Shown: one piece after another, positions 52,081 through 60,633 of the stretch
Numbering within the stretch: position 1 is the stretch's first letter
Layout of the letters: every line of letters starts with the position of its first letter
DNA from: Paenibacillus_D sp047238105
GTDB lineage: Bacteria > Bacillota > Bacilli > Paenibacillales > Paenibacillaceae
Assembly: GCF_047238105.1 (NCBI RefSeq)
Contig: NZ_JBDFMD010000001.1
Coordinates: 6,076,001-6,140,000, forward strand
Direction of reading: 5' to 3'
Length of the DNA: 64,000 nt
Position numbers and translations under genes: made by a program
The notes under the pieces: model-generated
The model's input: only the letters and a program-made list of their open reading frames with translations
What the model was told of the DNA's origin: nothing
Database searches by the model: none

Positions 52081-53973
52081 GTGGCGGATCGAGGAATACG
52101 GCTTCTTGACGAGCATGGGGGGAAAGACCGTTCATACAAGCGCATGGTCTGGACGACGGCTGGCTTGCTGCTGACTGCGGTTTTGTGGACTGGCTTCGTG
52201 CGATTGCCGTTGCCTGCCCGGACATCGGCCTGGCTGACCGCTGGCGTGGTGGCGGCTGCGGGCTTGGCCGCGTGGATGATCTTCATCCGGTTCGCTCGCC
52301 GGGCGCGTGCCGCAAGGACGTCCTTCCATTATCAGCTGACCGATGCCATCATGGACGACAGTCCGCTTCCGGTGATCGTGGCGGATAGGGAAGGGCAGAT
52401 CGTGGAAGCCAATAACGGGGCGCTTCAGATGATGGGCTATGACAAGCCGGACTTGATCGGCAAAACGTTGCAGTCGCTGCTGGGAAACGGCGGCCAGACG
52501 GCGGCCTGGCTTCGGGCAGATTCGGGGCCTCCAGGGGGAGAACATTATCCTTTGACGCTCCTTCACCGCTCCGGATTACCGATGGATATCCATGTCAGTG
52601 CCAGCCCGATGTACAGGGAGGGAAGCTGGAGCGGCACACTGCTCTTGATACAGGATACCGGTGACCGCAAGCGCCACAAAGAGCGGATCCGTTATATGGC
52701 CTACTATGACGACATGACTGGATTGCCCAATCGCAGCATGTTCATGATCCAGCTCACGGAAGCTCTGGAGCGGGCAGGACTGCATGAAGAGCGGGTTGGT
52801 CTGCTGTACCTGGATCTCGATCACTACCGCCTGGTCAATGATTCCTTCGGCCGGGAGTTCGGCGATATGCTGCTGATGCAGGTGGCCGAACGGTTGACCC
52901 GGCGGCTGACCGAGCAGGACATGACGGCAAGAATGGAAGGTGACGAGTTCGCGGTGCTGCTGATGGGGGCCGGCTCGGAGGATGAGCTGGTGACGCGGAC
53001 AGCGGAGCTGCTTGCGGAGCTGGAAGAGCCGTTTGAGCTGCAGGGGTTTCCGCTCCATATCACGGCCAGTGTCGGGATCGCGGTCAGCGAACCGCAGGAT
53101 GAACCCGGACAGCTGATGATCAAAGCGGAGAAGGCGCTCAGTAAAGCCAAGGATAGCGGTAGGAACGGCTACATCCTGTACTCTGAGGCGTGGAGCAGTT
53201 CGTCGCGCGAGCGGCTCACACTGCAGCACGAGATCAGGCAAGCGATTCAACGTCAGGAGTTCATCCTCTACTATCAGCCGCAGTACGATCTCTCGAGCGG
53301 CGAGGTCGTCGGTCTGGAAGCTTTGCTGCGCTGGCAGCACCCGGAGCGAGGACTTGTGCCGCCGGGGCAGTTCATCCCGGTGGCCGAAGACTCCGGTATG
53401 ATCGTCCAGTTAGGGGATTGGGTGCTGGAGGAGGCGTGCCGGCAAAACAAGCTTTGGCAGGATGCGGGGTTGACGGCGGTGCCCGTGTCGGTCAATCTGT
53501 CGATCCGCCAGTTCCTGCAGCAGAATCTCGCGGAGAAGGTAGCGGGCGTGCTGGAGCGGACCGGTCTTTCTCCCGAGCTTCTTGATTTGGAAATTACGGA
53601 ATCCATGACGATGGATGTGGATCATGCCACCCATTGCTTGCTGGAGCTGACGAGAATGGGCATCAACATCAGCATCGATGATTTCGGCACCGGCTACAGC
53701 TCGCTCAACTACCTTAAAAAGCTGCCGATCGGCCGGCTGAAGATCGACCGCTCATTCGTTCGCGATATCCAGCATGACCCGGGCGACGCTGCGATCGTGG
53801 CGGCGATTATTGCGATGGCCCACAATCTCAATATGCAGGTGATTGCCGAAGGCGTCGAGAACGAAGGACAGCTGCAATTTTTGAAACGGCACGGCTGCGA
53901 TGAGATGCAGGGTTATTTTTGGAGCGCGCCTGTGACCAGCATGCAGGTAGAGCGGCTGCTGCAGCCCGTTTAG
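52081..53973 (+). CDS. PAS-GGDEF-EAL cyclic-di-GMP protein
   Basis: A 630-residue membrane protein: two N-terminal membrane segments (about 23-65), a PAS domain (about 82-195), a GGDEF domain (about 205-360) and an EAL domain (about 372-625). The GGDEF active loop reads E286-G-D-E-F, so the first Gly is replaced. The EAL side is complete: EALLRW, NLSIRQF, ITESM, DDFGTGYSSL, KIDRSF and AEGVEN. It is therefore more likely a phosphodiesterase that lowers cyclic di-GMP, with a regulatory or weak cyclase domain. Start GTG 52081 with GGAAGGAG upstream. Confidence 0.93.
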   Translation: MADRGIRLLDEHGGKDRSYKRMVWTTAGLLLTAVLWTGFVRLPLPARTSAWLTAGVVAAAGLAAWMIFIRFARRARAARTSFHYQLTDAIMDDSPLPVIVADREGQIVEANNGALQMMGYDKPDLIGKTLQSLLGNGGQTAAWLRADSGPPGGEHYPLTLLHRSGLPMDIHVSASPMYREGSWSGTLLLIQDTGDRKRHKERIRYMAYYDDMTGLPNRSMFMIQLTEALERAGLHEERVGLLYLDLDHYRLVNDSFGREFGDMLLMQVAERLTRRLTEQDMTARMEGDEFAVLLMGAGSEDELVTRTAELLAELEEPFELQGFPLHITASVGIAVSEPQDEPGQLMIKAEKALSKAKDSGRNGYILYSEAWSSSSRERLTLQHEIRQAIQRQEFILYYQPQYDLSSGEVVGLEALLRWQHPERGLVPPGQFIPVAEDSGMIVQLGDWVLEEACRQNKLWQDAGLTAVPVSVNLSIRQFLQQNLAEKVAGVLERTGLSPELLDLEITESMTMDVDHATHCLLELTRMGINISIDDFGTGYSSLNYLKKLPIGRLKIDRSFVRDIQHDPGDAAIVAAIIAMAHNLNMQVIAEGVENEGQLQFLKRHGCDEMQGYFWSAPVTSMQVERLLQPV

Positions 53974-53992
53974 TACCCTTGCAGAATGAATC

Positions 53993-54036
53993 AAAAAAGC
54001 TCCCGGTGATCCAACGCAGCTCCGGGGGCTTTTTGT
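53993..54036. terminator. Bidirectional terminator
   Basis: AAAAAGCTCCCGG...CCGGGGGCTTTTT stem, between convergent genes. Confidence 0.85.
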
Positions 54037-54062
54037 TTGGCGTACTTCAAAAGTTGCGGCTG

Positions 54063-54629
54063 CTATTCAATGAAATCGTCGATTTCATTGACCGAGAAGG
54101 TATACACTTGTTTCTCATCGACATGATATACCGTAACATTGCCTTGCTCCTCATCGAACTTGACGATCCGGCAAGGAATGCTCAGCTTGATGCCCCGCCC
54201 TTTATTGACATGCAGACGAATCAGTTTGTTCTGCTCGATAAAAGCATGGATCCGCTGATCGGCTGCCATCGGAGAGAGAGCATCAGACCGTGCCTCGCTG
54301 GCTGCAGCAACAGTGGACTTGGGTGTACCGGTCCGCTTCTTGGCCAGTGGGGCTGCCTCATCCGCAGCAGTGTGCTGAAGCGGCGGAACAAGGTTCAAAC
54401 GCGGTCCGGAAGCTTCATCCGTGGACGATTCAGACTGGTTGGTCAATGACTCGATCATCCTTCCCAGCTCGATGCCGCTCTGGATGCGGAAGTCAGCCGC
54501 CCCCGAACGGTTGAGCAGATGCAGCAGCCGCTCAAGCGCCCGTGCATTGCTCTCTTCTTCGATCAGGATATCTACATTGAACAGATAGGAGCCGTTGGTT
54601 TGCTTTTCTTTCATAATCAACGAACCCAT
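54063..54629 (-). CDS. Uncharacterised protein with possible Sm-like C-terminus
   Basis: A protein of about 188 residues with three parts: an N-terminal alpha/beta segment (YLFNVDILIEEESNARALERLLHLL), a Ser/Ala-rich low-complexity middle (about 65-115) and a C-terminal region of about 65 residues (RIHAFIEQNKLIRLHV, IPCRIVKFDEE, NVTVYHVDEKQVYTFSVNEIDDF). The last part has an Hfq/Sm-like strand pattern with a helix followed by five short strands, but the resemblance is by eye only. Start unsure: ATG 54629 is too close to its AAAGGGG; TTG 54620 or ATG 54614 are alternatives. Not assigned to a family. Confidence 0.6.
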   Translation of the reverse strand: MGSLIMKEKQTNGSYLFNVDILIEEESNARALERLLHLLNRSGAADFRIQSGIELGRMIESLTNQSESSTDEASGPRLNLVPPLQHTAADEAAPLAKKRTGTPKSTVAAASEARSDALSPMAADQRIHAFIEQNKLIRLHVNKGRGIKLSIPCRIVKFDEEQGNVTVYHVDEKQVYTFSVNEIDDFIE

Positions 54630-54878
54630 TCCCCTTTCAGTAACTTGGGTATAGTGCATGAGTACTACATATTACATAACCATTACTAATATATCATTAA
54701 ACATCATGAGTACATAGTCCTAAATACGAATCAGGGAGTATTTATTTGTGGGAGCCTGATGTACTGGGCTGCTGTCATTGGAAGGCAGCTCCCCACACGA
54801 CGCCTGCTGGCTGGCATATAGTATAAGGTCAGCGTCACTTGTCTGGCGCAAAACGTTAGCAGGAAGGGGGCGAAATGA

Positions 54879-55181
54879 ATGATCCGTATGGTGCCTGTCG
54901 TGATCGGCCCGATGACTGCGCTCGGAGTCGAAGTGAAGCTGCCCAAAACGACACTGCTGAGCATTTCTACTGATCGTGGTTATATTATGTGCGGCGCGCT
55001 GGACGTGGGTCTGCTTAATGAAAAATTGCGGGAAAGAGGCATTATTGCCGGCAGGGCAGTAGGTGTACGTACATTGGAGGAATTGCTCGAAGCACCGCTC
55101 GAATCGGTAACGGCAGCCGCAGAGGAACTGGGAGTCCACGCCGGTATGAGCGGGCGCGACGCCTTAACTAAGATGGCGTAA
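54879..55181 (+). CDS. YunC-like DUF1805 protein
   Basis: A 100-residue protein matching the DUF1805/YunC family: TALGVEVKLPKTTLLSISTDRGYIMCGALDVGLLNEKL, with a conserved Cys in YIMCGALD. AGGAAGGGGG is eight bases before the ATG. Function is unknown. It is convergent with mtnA, with a shared hairpin between. Confidence 0.85.
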   Translation: MIRMVPVVIGPMTALGVEVKLPKTTLLSISTDRGYIMCGALDVGLLNEKLRERGIIAGRAVGVRTLEELLEAPLESVTAAAEELGVHAGMSGRDALTKMA

Positions 55182-55209
55182 ACGATCCCCGCATTAAATC
55201 TATCATTTG

Positions 55210-55250
55210 AAAAAAATCAGCCCCAGACTTCGCGGCCTGGAGCTGATGCG
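55210..55250. terminator. Terminator between yunC-like gene and mtnA
   Basis: ATCAGC-CCCAG...CTGG-AGCTGAT stem with A-rich left and short right flank, between convergent genes. Better as mtnA terminator on the minus strand. Confidence 0.6.
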
Positions 55251-55280
55251 TTACATATATGCATTAGAAAGCTTCCGACG

Positions 55281-56342
55281 CTACAGATTCTCGAACAAGC
55301 GTTTCAGACTGTCGTTATAAGGAGGGCGAAGAATGCCTTTCTCGGTAATGATCGCACTGACGTATTCGTTTGGCGTAATATCAAAAGCAGGATTGAATAC
55401 TTTTACGCCTGCCGGCGCCGTACGTTTGCCGAAGCCTTCGGTGATTTCCTCATCGGGTCGTTCTTCAATCGGAATATCGGCACCCGTTGGCGTCTGCATA
55501 TCGATCGTCGACATCGGACAAGCGACATAAAAAGGGATACCGTGTGCCTTGGCCAGGACGGCGACGCTGTATGTGCCGATCTTGTTGGCGACGTCGCCAT
55601 TGGCGGCTACGCGGTCCGTACCGACGATAACGGCGTCGATCCAGCCCTTGGACATGACCATGCCGGCCATATTGTCGCAGATGAGGGTGACGTCGACTCC
55701 TGCCTGCTGCAGTTCAAATGCGGTCAAGCGGGCGCCTTGCAGCACGGGACGGGTCTCATCCGCGAAGACGCGCAGATTGACTCCCTGCTCCTGAGCGAGG
55801 TAGAAAGGCGCCAGCGCGGTGCCGTACTTGGCCGTAGCCAGTCCGCCAGCATTACAGTGGGTGAGCACCCCCATATCGTCCTTGAACAGGGACAACGCGT
55901 GCTCGCCGATCAGTCTGTTCGTCTCCTCGTCTTCGCTCTGAATCGCGATCGCTTCGAGCAGCAGCGCCTGCTGGCATTCCTCTACAGTAAGAGCCGATGC
56001 TGCCAGTTGCACAGCCTTGGCTTTCATACGGTCCAGCGCCCAGAACAGATTGACGGCAGTAGGTCGCGATGTCGCGAGATATTCGGCGTGCCGGTTCACG
56101 GCCGTGAGCCAGTCCTCCGTCGTCTCGAAGCTGCCGCGGCTGCCGAGCACGACGCCGTAAGCGGCAGAGATGCCGATTGCGGGAGCGCCGCGAACCTTGA
56201 GATGGCGGATCGCCTCCCATATGTCTTCCGGCGTGGTCAGCGGCAGATAGACGATTTCCTCGGGGAGCAGCCGCTGATCCAGCAGCTCGACCTGCTCGCC
56301 CGACCAGATGACGGATTGCAGTGCTTCGGTAGTTTGTTTCAT
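55281..56342 (-). CDS. mtnA: Methylthioribose-1-phosphate isomerase
   Basis: Converts 5-methylthioribose 1-phosphate to methylthioribulose 1-phosphate in methionine salvage. The 353 residues contain RGAPAIGISAAYG, THCNAGGLATAKYGTAL (catalytic Cys), DNMAGMVMSKGWIDAVIVGTDRVAANGD (catalytic Asp; key GTDRVAANGD) and PAFDITP. It follows mtnK by 39 bases on the same strand, forming an operon mtnK-mtnA. No further mtn gene is in the window. Confidence 0.96.
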   Translation of the reverse strand: MKQTTEALQSVIWSGEQVELLDQRLLPEEIVYLPLTTPEDIWEAIRHLKVRGAPAIGISAAYGVVLGSRGSFETTEDWLTAVNRHAEYLATSRPTAVNLFWALDRMKAKAVQLAASALTVEECQQALLLEAIAIQSEDEETNRLIGEHALSLFKDDMGVLTHCNAGGLATAKYGTALAPFYLAQEQGVNLRVFADETRPVLQGARLTAFELQQAGVDVTLICDNMAGMVMSKGWIDAVIVGTDRVAANGDVANKIGTYSVAVLAKAHGIPFYVACPMSTIDMQTPTGADIPIEERPDEEITEGFGKRTAPAGVKVFNPAFDITPNEYVSAIITEKGILRPPYNDSLKRLFENL

Positions 56343-56381
56343 CTTACATTTCCCCTTCTAATATGTCATTGCCCGTTAGGT

Positions 56382-57593
56382 TCATTTTGGGGCGGCAGAA
56401 GCGGCCAGATCAATGAGTTCTTCGATGGACTCGATCTGGCGGTTGCGCTTGATCAGCGAAGTGCCGATCTGCAGGGCCAGACGCTGGGCGCGTTCTTTGG
56501 CCTGGGCGTCAGGGATCGTATCGACATCTGCGACATGGGACAGGCCGACGATGCGGCGGACGATTTTGCAGCCGGCAAAGCCTGTGGTATCCTGTAGCAG
56601 ATTGGACATATACAGTCTTTTGTATCCGGCTGCAGTATTCTGCAATCGGTCGATGCCGTGCTCGTCCCAGAGCTGCAGGAACTTGCGCTCGAACAGCGTC
56701 CAGATCTCGCGGATCGTCCCCAGCAGGTAGAGGCGGTAGTCGGCCCTCTCCTGAACGTCCTGATGCCAGTGCTCCTGAGCCGCATAGTTCAGCAGCAGAT
56801 TGGCGATCGTGGCGCCGACGTCGAAGCCCGACGGACCATAGTAGGCAAATTCGGGATCAATGACCTTCGTCGAATCTTCCTTGACGAAGATGCTGCCGGT
56901 ATGCAGGTCGCCGTGCAGCAGCGCTTGTCCGCTGGTGAGGAACTTCTGGCGCAGGATGGCAACTTCGAGATGCAGCGCATCATCGGTGTGCAGCGCTTCG
57001 GCTGCGTCCGCGATCGCGGCGTCATAATTGTTATTGGGCGAATCGGTATACGGGTCGTCAAAGATCAGGTCTTCCGTAATCTTGCACAGTTCGGGGTTGA
57101 TGAACCGTCCCGACTGTATTTTTTTCTCTTGCTGATTCATCCCCAGATCCGAAGTAAAGAACAGCGTGTTCGCCATAAAGGTAGAGATATCTTCCGCAAA
57201 CTGCGGATAACGCCGGCCTTCGATCAGGCCGCGCCTCATGATGATGTGATCGCTCAAATCTTCCATAACGGTCAGTGCCAGCTCGGGATCATAGCGGTAG
57301 ACTTGCGGCACCAGACCTGGTGCAAGCTTGCCTTCTATTATAAGAGCTTCACTCTCGATACGCGCTCTGTCCAGCGTGAGCGGCCAGGATTCGCCAACCA
57401 CCTTGGCATAGGGCAGCGCCTGCTTGAGGATGAGACTCTTGCCGCTGATGGCATCCGTAATATGAAATACGAGATTCAGGTTGCCGTCGCCGATCTCCCT
57501 GCATGCCAACTCGGCATGGGGAGGGAATATATGGTCCAGCGAGCGGGCCAGTTGGATAGCTTCCTGTTCAGTAAGTGGATGATAGGTTGACAA
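56382..57593 (-). CDS. mtnK: S-methyl-5-thioribose kinase
   Basis: Phosphorylates methylthioribose at O1 in methionine salvage. The 403 residues have the aminoglycoside-phosphotransferase-like kinase fold: REIGDGNLNLVFHI (nucleotide loop), LILKQALPY (Lys), LLHGDLHTGSIFV (catalytic loop) and VIDPEFAYYGPSGFDVG (metal-binding Asp). First gene of mtnK-mtnA. The leader to the promoter region is only about 60-90 bases and has no S-box, in contrast to Bacillus subtilis where mtnKA is S-box controlled. Confidence 0.95.
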   Translation of the reverse strand: MSTYHPLTEQEAIQLARSLDHIFPPHAELACREIGDGNLNLVFHITDAISGKSLILKQALPYAKVVGESWPLTLDRARIESEALIIEGKLAPGLVPQVYRYDPELALTVMEDLSDHIIMRRGLIEGRRYPQFAEDISTFMANTLFFTSDLGMNQQEKKIQSGRFINPELCKITEDLIFDDPYTDSPNNNYDAAIADAAEALHTDDALHLEVAILRQKFLTSGQALLHGDLHTGSIFVKEDSTKVIDPEFAYYGPSGFDVGATIANLLLNYAAQEHWHQDVQERADYRLYLLGTIREIWTLFERKFLQLWDEHGIDRLQNTAAGYKRLYMSNLLQDTTGFAGCKIVRRIVGLSHVADVDTIPDAQAKERAQRLALQIGTSLIKRNRQIESIEELIDLAASAAPK

Positions 57594-57761
57594 AGGGGTC
57601 CCACCTCCGGTTATAGTACGAAATCGCGGGGTTCGGTATTCGTCTCAGCTTAGTATAGCGAATATTATTTCGCGTTGGAATACCTTGAACTGATATAATG
57701 GAACTTAAGCATAACCTTACAGTGCGGTTTTCCTTCGGGAAACTTTTGAGGAGGACGGAGC

Positions 57762-58355
57762 ATGCACAATTTGACTATAAGCGGGCATAATGATCCTGTA
57801 GCTTTGAAAGAATGGTCCGTTGTCGTCCGGGCGCTTGCTGCGGGAGAGCAGATTATCCTGCTGCGCAAAGGCGGCATCATCGAGGAGACGCGGGATTTCC
57901 GGCTGCTTAGTCCGACGTTTTATCTCATGGAGACCTACGAACATCAGAAGGCGGAGCTGCTCAAGCCCGAAGCCAGACAGATGCTGGAGCAGACGCTGCT
58001 GGACTGGCAGCCGGGCGCCGAGCATATGCGCCTGTCACTGTATGGACAAGTCACGGAGGAGTTGGAGATCCGCGACCAGGAAGCACTGGATAAGCTGTAT
58101 CCTTTTCATATCTGGACCGGAGAGTTGGCCGAGAAGCGACTGAAGTGGAAACGCAAGCAGCCTCTGCATTTGCTGTTTATCCGGGCATGGCGGCTGTCGG
58201 AGCCGGCTGAGGTGCCGGTAAGAGCGCCATATCTGGGCTGCAAGTCATGGGTAATGCTGGAGGATGGCGTGTCTGAATCTGCCCTCACGCCCGTGCTCTC
58301 GGAAGACGCGTACGCTTCTCGTTGCTTGCAGATCCGCCAAGCGTTGGAAGGATAG
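57762..58355 (+). CDS. DUF1802 family protein
   Basis: A 197-residue soluble protein of the DUF1802 family: ALKEWSVVVRALAAGEQIILLRKGGIIEE at the N-terminus (key LKEWSVVVRAL and LLRKGGI), then PTFYLMETYEHQK and FHIWTGELAEKRLKWKRKQPLHLLFIRAW. It is widespread in Firmicutes and Cyanobacteria, function unknown. GAGGAGGACGGAGC precedes the ATG. It is divergent from mtnK. Confidence 0.85.
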   Translation: MHNLTISGHNDPVALKEWSVVVRALAAGEQIILLRKGGIIEETRDFRLLSPTFYLMETYEHQKAELLKPEARQMLEQTLLDWQPGAEHMRLSLYGQVTEELEIRDQEALDKLYPFHIWTGELAEKRLKWKRKQPLHLLFIRAWRLSEPAEVPVRAPYLGCKSWVMLEDGVSESALTPVLSEDAYASRCLQIRQALEG

Positions 58356-58446
58356 GGAGCGGCGTCCTCTGCTTTAGTTTGGAAGGAAGGTCTGCGGTTT
58401 TAGGCTGCGTTGATTGCTTTGTAACAGGAATTATTATAAGATAAGA

Positions 58447-58464
58447 TTGAGAATCGTTGAGAAT
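58447..58464. promoter_or_regulatory. Direct repeat upstream of suf operon
   Basis: TTGAGAAT occurs twice with two bases between, about 52-69 bases before sufC. It is placed as an operator would be, but matches no regulator I can name with confidence; it only partly resembles a Fur box. Confidence 0.35.
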
Positions 58465-58515
58465 GCGCCTGCGGGCGATTAGAAAATTCGACATTAAGCG
58501 GAGGGAGCAATAATC

Positions 58516-59295
58516 ATGTCCACGAAGTTTGTCATTAACGGGCTGAAGGCAACAATCGAAGATAAGGAGATCCTGAAGGGGATCGACCTGGAGATAAAAG
58601 GCGGCGAAATTCATGCCATCATGGGACCGAACGGAACAGGCAAAAGCACCCTTGCATCGGCATTGATGGGCCATCCCAAATATGAGGTAACCGGCGGCAC
58701 GGCTGAGCTGAACGGTGAGGATCTGCTAGAGATGGAAGTCGATGAGCGCGCGCTGGCAGGGGTCTTCCTGGCCATGCAATATCCCAGTGAAATCTCCGGC
58801 GTGACCAACTCCGACTTTCTTCGCAGCGCCATCAATGCCCGCCGCGCGGAAGGCGACGAGATCTCGCTGATCAAGTTTATCCGCCAGATGGAAGCCAAGA
58901 TGAAAGAGCTGGATATGAATCCGGAGTTCGCGCATCGTTATCTCAATGAAGGGTTCTCCGGCGGCGAGAAGAAGCGCAATGAGATCCTGCAAATGCTGCT
59001 CTTGGATCCGAAGATCGTCATTCTCGACGAGATCGATTCCGGTCTGGACATCGACGCCCTGAAGATCGTCGCTGCCGGCGTCAACAGCATGAGATCCGAA
59101 GAGCGCGGCTTCCTTATCATTACACACTATCAGCGGCTCTTGAACTATATTACGCCTGATTATGTCCACGTCATGATGCAAGGCCGCATCGTCAAGTCGG
59201 GCGGCCCTGAGCTGGCACAGCGCCTGGAGAATGAAGGGTACGACTGGGTCAAGGAAGAGCTTGGCATCGTCGACGAAACTGTCGGGCAAGCCTAA
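58516..59295 (+). CDS. sufC: Suf Fe-S assembly ATPase
   Basis: ABC-type ATPase of the SufBCD scaffold that builds iron-sulfur clusters. The 259 residues hold Walker A GPNGTGKST (about 38-46), the Q-loop MQYPSEISGV, ABC signature FSGGEKKR, Walker B KIVILDEIDSGLD and the H-loop THYQR. No membrane partner, as expected for SufC. GGAGGGAGC precedes the ATG. First gene of sufC-D-S-U-B. Confidence 0.97.
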   Translation: MSTKFVINGLKATIEDKEILKGIDLEIKGGEIHAIMGPNGTGKSTLASALMGHPKYEVTGGTAELNGEDLLEMEVDERALAGVFLAMQYPSEISGVTNSDFLRSAINARRAEGDEISLIKFIRQMEAKMKELDMNPEFAHRYLNEGFSGGEKKRNEILQMLLLDPKIVILDEIDSGLDIDALKIVAAGVNSMRSEERGFLIITHYQRLLNYITPDYVHVMMQGRIVKSGGPELAQRLENEGYDWVKEELGIVDETVGQA

Positions 59296-59322
59296 GCCGA
59301 ACGAAAGGAGAAGAGCAAATCT

Positions 59323-60633
59323 ATGAGTACACAACTATCGACTCCGATAAATCGCAGTTCGGCAGAGGCGTTGTCCCGCAGCAAGCAGGAGCCCGAGTGG
59401 CTGGCATCCCTGCGGGCGGAGGCGGCGGAGCTGGCAGAGACGCTGGCCTGGCCAAAGCCGGAGAAGACTCGGATTGAACGCTGGGCGCTGGGCGCTTTGG
59501 GTGAGTACAAGGCACCCCAGCCAATCGCGCAGGTGGAGGATCTGCCTGCTGACGTTCAGCCCTATGTGCCGCAGCAGGCAGGCGCCGATTTTATCGTGCA
59601 GCGCAACTCGGGCATCGTCTTCCGTCAGCTGTCGGATGAGCTCAAGGCGCAAGGCGTCATCTTTACCGACCTGGAGACGGCCGCTGCCGAGCACCCAGAG
59701 CTGGTGGAGCCGTATCTGTTCAGCGCCGTGAAGAAAGACGAGGACAAGCTGAATGCGCTGCACGCAGCGCTCTGGAACGGCGGCATCTTCCTGTACGTGC
59801 CGAAGAACGTCGAAGTCGAGCTGCCGGTGCAGGCGCTGTTCCTGACCGACGATCCAAAAGCGACCTTTGCGCCGCACATCCTGATCGTTGCCGAGACTAA
59901 CAGCCGCGTTACTTATGTGGACCGGGTCATCTCCAGCAGCACTGGCGATGCCGTCCCTTCGATCCATCACGGAGCGGTGGAGGTTTTCGTCAAGGCGGGG
60001 GCGCTGGTTCAGTTTGCGTCCGTTCATCACATGCATCCTCAGGTGATTGATCTCTCGGTCCGCCGTGCGGTTGTCGATCGCGACGGCCGGATCGAGTGGA
60101 TCATCGGCGATCTCAATGACGGCAATGTGCTGTCCGATACGACTTCTCGTCTGGATGGCGTAGGCTCGACCTCCGATGCCAAAGTGATCAGCATCGGCGC
60201 TTCCGATCAAAAGATGAGTCTGACAACGCGTGCCGTCCACTTCGGCAAGAATACCGACTCGCTTATGGTGACGCGTGCGGTGATGAAGGATCAGGCAACG
60301 GCGATTATTAACGGCATCACCAAGATCGAGAAGGGCGCGACCAAGGCGAATGGCGTGCAGACGGAAAAGGTGCTGATGCTCAGCCCCAAAGCGCGCGGCG
60401 ACGCCAATCCGATCCTCCTCATCGACGAGGACGACGTCACGGCCGGACATGCCGCCAGTGTCGGTCAGGTGAATCCGGAGCAGATCCATTATCTGATGTC
60501 CCGCGGCATCTCCAAGGCACAGGCCGAGCGTCTCATCATCTACGGCTTCCTGGCGCCGGTGGTGTCGGAGATTGCGATCGAGGCTGTCCGTACCCAGCTT
60601 CGCGAATTGCTTGAAAGGAAGCTGCTGTCATGA
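59323..60633 (+). CDS. sufD: Suf Fe-S assembly protein SufD
   Basis: Scaffold subunit partnering SufB. The 436 residues share the SufB/D beta-helix core, with ALHAALWNGGIFLYVPKNVEVELPVQAL, a His-rich segment SIHHGAVEVFVKAGA and the C-terminal LLIDEDDVTAGHAASVGQVNPEQIHYLMSRGI (key DEDDVTAGHAA). GAAAGGAGAAG precedes the ATG. It ends in ATGA shared with sufS. Confidence 0.97.
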   Translation: MSTQLSTPINRSSAEALSRSKQEPEWLASLRAEAAELAETLAWPKPEKTRIERWALGALGEYKAPQPIAQVEDLPADVQPYVPQQAGADFIVQRNSGIVFRQLSDELKAQGVIFTDLETAAAEHPELVEPYLFSAVKKDEDKLNALHAALWNGGIFLYVPKNVEVELPVQALFLTDDPKATFAPHILIVAETNSRVTYVDRVISSSTGDAVPSIHHGAVEVFVKAGALVQFASVHHMHPQVIDLSVRRAVVDRDGRIEWIIGDLNDGNVLSDTTSRLDGVGSTSDAKVISIGASDQKMSLTTRAVHFGKNTDSLMVTRAVMKDQATAIINGITKIEKGATKANGVQTEKVLMLSPKARGDANPILLIDEDDVTAGHAASVGQVNPEQIHYLMSRGISKAQAERLIIYGFLAPVVSEIAIEAVRTQLRELLERKLLS

